NCBI GenBank assembly: GCA_016987375.1
Contig: PJRA01000314.1
Coordinates: forward strand, 620,825-658,038
DNA: 37,214 nucleotides
Direction: 5' to 3'
DNA from: Brachionus koreanus
Taxonomy: Eukaryota; Rotifera; Eurotatoria; Ploima; Brachionidae
The notes beneath the pieces are model-generated. The model was given only the letters and a program-made list of their open reading frames with translations, ran no database searches and was not told where the DNA came from. The first letter of the stretch is position 1. Each line of letters starts with the position of its first letter. Made by a program: the position numbers and the translations under genes. Positions 33,418-37,214 of the stretch are shown here, in pieces.

Positions 33418-33550
33418 CGAAAATTATATTCTTGATATTTTTTAATTTACGATTTTTTTTCGAAAATTATGTCCATCTTCAACGAAAACTTTACGAAAAA
33501 AAAAACGAAATTTTTTTATAAAAATTATGATTTTTTTTTGTAACTGGGTA
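33418..33550. repeat. Interspersed repeat ending ACTGGGT, copy 2
   Basis: See the copy at 32910-33018. Shared words are gaaaatta, catcttcaacg, tttacgaaaa, aaattatga and the terminal aactgggt (33543-33550). Each copy lies on one side of the BEN-like pseudogene. Confidence 0.45.
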
Positions 33551-34086
33551 TATACAAACTATTTGAAAGTTTTTAATTAAAGTTTATATTAAAAGTCTTA
33601 TTTTATTACGATTGTTTTTTCTTCAAAATAAATTTTAATATTCTTAAAAATATTTTTTCTCTTAGTCCTGGAAAAAAAAAATTTGACTTAACTTGAAAAT
33701 TAATGCATTGTGCTCATTTTCTTCAAATAAAGTGTAATTAAAGCCATTTAACCCTAAAAATGTAAAATTACTCTTATTCGATTAACCCAATAATTAGAAT
33801 TTTTTAAAGTTAATTATAAAATGACTTATTTTTTTAAATTTGAATTCACATGTCTGCATTTGGTGTATTAATTTTAACTTACTGAATTGATCGAAATTAA
33901 TCAAATTATAAATAGAAATTTTTATAAAATCTAACAGCAAATAAATTACTTTTTTTCATTGTTCTTATTATTATTTTTACACATAAAAAATGCTTTTTGA
34001 TAAAAAATTTTTTTTATAAAAAATAAAACGCTACAAAAATAGAATAATAAATTTAAGTCAAAAATTGAAATTATAAAAAAAAAATA
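33551..34086. other. AT-rich spacer
   Basis: Homopolymer tracts only; includes the 3' flank of the SH3 gene on the minus strand. No gene seen. Confidence 0.4.
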
Positions 34087-34914
34087 TTAATTGTTATCTA
34101 AACAATTTCTGGGAACATAGCCATCTTTGTTTGTCTTCAAAGAATGTACCAAAACATACTGGCCACTTGATTTCGGATCATGAACTAAAATAACACTTTC
34201 ATTTAGGTTGAGAGAAAGATCGCCAGGTATTTTGGACTTAAAAGCCCTGATGCATTTAAGAACTGGTACATAAGACGGATCTCCATATGTATAGTCATCA
34301 GTCGCATAGTTATCCTCATAAGTAGTGTAATCACATGAGTTGACATCACTCTCTATTTTAGTTTTGGTTACAATTGAAGAAGGAAATACTGTAGTAGATT
34401 GTTCTTGGCTTGAATAGTCCGAATAAAGAGAACTAAAAGCTGAATATGTTGATTCAGCTGGTTCAATTTCACTAATGGCCTCCATTTTTGTATAATAACC
34501 ACTATTTATCAACGATTTAGTTTGCTGAATTAATTGAGTACTAGTCAATTGACGTCTAATTCTATTATTTTGTATTAAAGTTTTATTAATACTCGATATC
34601 TCACTTATATTATTGGTGTTTTGAAGGCAAACAGTCTGCTCGTTGCCAAATGGATCAATCTTGGTGCTGTGTATATTTGAGGTTATGTCTTCATAGTCAT
34701 TTGTAGAAAAATTGTAAACATCATTTGTTGTTTTAGATCTTTGAATTGGTCTGGGCGGAACAGGTTGTGGCTTTATTTGGCTCTGAAATTCGTCCAAGTC
34801 AACGTAATCAAAGTTGTTTTGTTTTGATATTTGGCGGCTTTTGGTCGAAAAGCATCCAGTTAGAAAAAAACATGTTTTTTTGGCTAGATTTGGTTTTGAA
34901 TTTTGTTTTTGCAT
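34087..34914 (-). CDS. SH3-domain adaptor-like protein, 275 aa
   Basis: Single exon. The C-terminal 60 residues form an SH3 domain: VLKCIRAFKSKIPGDLSLNL (in place of ALYDY... ELSF), ESVILVHD, GQYVLVHSL and GYVPRNCL (family pattern GxxPxNYV). The conserved Trp that starts the third strand is absent, replaced around Tyr/Val, so ligand binding may be altered. Residues 49-57 (PQPVPPRPI) are a classic class of SH3 ligand, so the protein could bind itself or other SH3 proteins. The middle is Ser/Thr/Asn-rich and disordered, with many Tyr (DYTTYEDNYATDDYTYGD, about 195-212) that could be kinase targets. Lys/Arg-rich residues near the N-terminus and Cys15/Cys21 may allow membrane contact. I cannot assign a named ortholog. 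Confidence 0.7.
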   Translation of the reverse strand: MQKQNSKPNLAKKTCFFLTGCFSTKSRQISKQNNFDYVDLDEFQSQIKPQPVPPRPIQRSKTTNDVYNFSTNDYEDITSNIHSTKIDPFGNEQTVCLQNTNNISEISSINKTLIQNNRIRRQLTSTQLIQQTKSLINSGYYTKMEAISEIEPAESTYSAFSSLYSDYSSQEQSTTVFPSSIVTKTKIESDVNSCDYTTYEDNYATDDYTYGDPSYVPVLKCIRAFKSKIPGDLSLNLNESVILVHDPKSSGQYVLVHSLKTNKDGYVPRNCLDNN

Positions 34915-35917
34915 GTTTTGATTTCATCAAAAGTTATCAAGTTGAATTTTAAAATCGACCAGTTTGAAAAAATAACTATAAACAAACATAATTTTGAAAA
35001 TGATTCAAAGTGTCTCTTTTTTTTGTTTAAATTAAATTTTAAACTGGAATTTAAATTTTCAAAATAAACTTTATTTTTGGCTAACAAAATGTTAAAATTA
35101 AAAATGAATTTTTTTTTTGTTTTTGAATGGTTAATTAAATGATCACTTTTTTTGAACAGTTTTTTTAAATTTTTTTTAATTATAAAATTTCCTATTTTAA
35201 ATGGTTAAGTTACTTTATCAGTATTTCTGTTAATCATTTTCAAAACAATATTGAGCTTTAAAATAATTAAATATTTTAAAATTATTATACACATTGTTTG
35301 ATAGCAAGTAGGAAAAATTTTTTTCTATTAGTTTAATTTTTTTGTTGTAGATTTTTGTGATGTCGCATCTAACTGCAGGTAATTAGTAAATTACTTGCAA
35401 AAAAAAATGATCATGAAATAAAAATAAGAAATTAATGACAAAATATTTTACTTCCAAAAAAAATTATGAAAATTATTTATTTAAAAAAATGAATTGGATA
35501 AAAACGTTTAACTAATAATTTGGGTTATTTTGATAATTAAATAAAACCTCCAAATCTAAATGCTAATCTACATCAATTATAGTCTTTTGATTGAACGGAA
35601 ATAACCTGGTCAAAAATCTTTTTTTGAAATGCGCTTTCGATTCAAATCATTTTGCTGCCAAAAGCTTTATATTTTGAGATCTATTTCATCGTTTGTGATT
35701 TCATGACGCCTCAAACGTTATATTCATGAACCAATATTCACTTTCACCTTAGATTTTCAACTCATCATCAATAAAAATCATATTACGCTTATAAACTTGA
35801 TTTTTTGTCGTATCATAGTCATGAGGTGTTTTTGGTTGTAAATCTGTAATCATCAGATATCTTCAGCTTTCACAAATTTAAATTACAAATATATGTTCTA
35901 TCCAAATTATTATTATT
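34915..35917. other. AT-rich spacer upstream of the SH3 gene
   Basis: Presumed promoter region of the SH3 gene (minus strand). No open frame above chance. A slightly G/C-richer patch at 35560-35880 shows no readable domain. Confidence 0.4.
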
Positions 35918-36015
35918 ATTTATTTGTAAATCTGTATCGAGCGTTAGCTCCTTCAGAGAAAAATAAAAATAAAATTAAATCAAAATAAAATTATTAAAAT
36001 AAAAGTAAAAAAATA
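35918..36015 (-). repeat. LINE/SINE 3'-end repeat with ATT tail
   Basis: Begins with an (ATT)n tract at 35906-35920 and holds tatttgtaaatctgtatcga then gcgttagctccttcag, nearly the same as at 27702. Minus orientation as for the other copies; the stem-loop gagc-gtta-gctc is preserved while its loop differs. Confidence 0.55.
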
Positions 36016-36388
36016 AAATAAGAATTTAAAAATATAGTGAAATAAATGAAATGTCAATAGGAAATGAAAAAAAAAGAGACAAATGTTATTTCGGTTTAGT
36101 TTTCAGAGAAAAAAGAGTCTAATTATATCCAAATTATAAGTATGCACCATTTATAAATTTACCTATACAAATTATTAATTGACAAATTGGATATGCAATT
36201 TTTAAATATTGTTAGAATTACCGGTAAATTTATAAATTCAATTGTAATTTTACAAATTGTATAGTGCTATGTATACAATTTAGAAATTAAATATGAATGA
36301 TTAAGAAATCATTTTTTTTTATAAAAAAGTCAATTAAACAAGATCTTAAACAAAAATAATTAATTTTTACAACATTTATTTAATTTAA
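36016..36388. other. AT-rich spacer with polyadenylation signal
   Basis: No gene. On the minus strand AATAAA at 36375-36380 lies just after the stop of the integrase-like gene and is a likely polyadenylation signal. Confidence 0.45.
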
Positions 36389-37214
36389 TCATTTTATATG
36401 ACAATGTGAATTACATTTGACACATGAACTAAAACATTTACATTTACCACCGGAACAAATACCATTACACTGGCACGAAATCTGTATTTCAGTCAAATCC
36501 TTATCTCGTTTATTAGTTTTTTTAGAGGCTTCTCTTAATGAAATCTTATTTGAAATTGCCGATATTTCAAAACTTAAAAGACCATAATACATTTCCAAAT
36601 TACAAGCACGTAGACATTCTTTTAATATTCCCTGCTCCGTAACTATCTCATAAAATTCTCCTTCGTTACTTATTCTACGAATTAAACCAGGTAATCTTGG
36701 TAAATCACCACCGCGCCAGTCTATTCTTGGAATTAGAACACTAACCTTATCACCTACTGCAAACTCAAGTGTTCTTTTATTTCTTTGTTTGTTATGCTTT
36801 TCTTGCATTTTTTTGCTGTTTTTTCTTGATTTTCTCGAACAGTATCACGAATCGAGACTTTAATGACTTGAACATCTTCTTGAGTCTCTTGTACTGGCTC
36901 GAGAGTAGCTGGTTGTGGCTCAGGGGATGAAGATTTGTCATGTCTCATTATATTAGCAGTTGAAGTTAATTCGATTCGTTCAATATTTCGTTCGATTTCT
37001 TCATTATTTTCATTAACTATTTCTACAATTTGTTTTTCATTACTTAAATTAGGTTGAATATTGAAAACTACTTCATAAGGTGTACATTTTGTAGCTATTA
37101 ATTGAATTAAGCAATTAACAGAGGAAAAAAAATTTAATTAATTATAACTTACAAGAACTTTGCTTTGTTTAAATTAAATTGTATTTTTGGTATTAAAGCC
37201 ACCCAATTATTCGT
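36389..37214 (-). pseudogene. KRBA2/SCAND3-like integrase, C-terminal part, cut by window edge
   Basis: On the minus strand the 37214 end reads NNWVALIPKIQFNLNKAKF, the last part of a retroviral-type integrase core, and then (37085 on) TKCTPYEVVFNIQPN, a usual sequence for the end of that core. A gtaagt donor-like site lies between (about 37154) with an acceptor-like taatag near 37092, but splicing there would break the frame. A polar linker with Ser/Pro/Glu follows (36948-36800). The C-terminal domain starts after a one-base shift in an A7 run at about 36805-36812: VGDKVSVLIPRIDWRGGDLP, ISLREASKK and a Cys-rich tail (CQCNGICSGGKCKC, CVKCNSHCH). This set is typical of KRBA2/SCAND3-like genes and Ginger-type transposons. 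With two frame problems it is probably inactive. Confidence 0.7.

Noticed and set aside
36954..37160. A functional intron in the integrase-like gene (gtaagt to taatag)
   Set aside because: The sites look good but splicing them throws the known TPYEVVF sequence out of frame; a frame error or decay explains it better.

Overview
This is a eukaryotic nuclear window, very AT-rich outside the genes. The readable host genes have spliceosomal introns of only about 43-59 nt, there are no bacterial-style operons, and animal families are present (beta-tubulin, a neuronal calcium sensor, a globin, an SH3 protein, a prepropeptide). The mix of tiny introns, extreme AT content and many degraded LINE, Tc1/mariner and CACTA-like elements suggests a small invertebrate. 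A monogonont rotifer (Brachionus type) is my best guess, but this is inference, not proof.

Layout. 1-3780: AT-rich DNA with a CAT microsatellite and two adjacent hairpins, no convincing gene. 3805-4098: secreted neuropeptide-like precursor (+). 4874-5129: unrecognised coding relic. 5280-6470: internally deleted LINE (-). 6690-6975: Tc1/mariner relic (+). 7413-8068: two-exon globin (-) with a predicted acylated N-terminus. 8493-9161: LINE 3' part (+). 9356-14250: relics, a diverged duplicated repeat, another LINE 3' end (12911-13440, +) and foldback repeats. 15250-16025: Tc1/mariner relic (-). 17020-17657: NCS-family calcium sensor (-). 18720-19190: decayed LINE (-). 19811-20462: three-exon membrane-anchored SRPBCC-like protein (-). 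22195-23582: beta-tubulin (+), a GC-rich island. 24417-25045 and 25490-26810: LINE ends (-), one with a 25-bp target-site duplication, plus a foldback element. 26896-33274: a cluster built around a CACTA/EnSpm-like transposase broken by one frameshift, with two paralogous copies of an accessory N-terminal module and two paralogous copies of a BEN-like C-terminal module. 34087-34914: SH3-domain adaptor (-). 36389-37214: the C-terminal end of a KRBA2/SCAND3-type integrase gene (-), cut by the window edge.

The host genes (tubulin, calcium sensor, globin, SRPBCC-like, SH3, prepropeptide) are unrelated in function and look like ordinary neighbours. The rest is a transposon graveyard. The two places most worth attention are the accessory-gene cluster beside the transposase and the globin, which combines an MGC acylation signature with Trp at the usually invariant Phe CD1 position.
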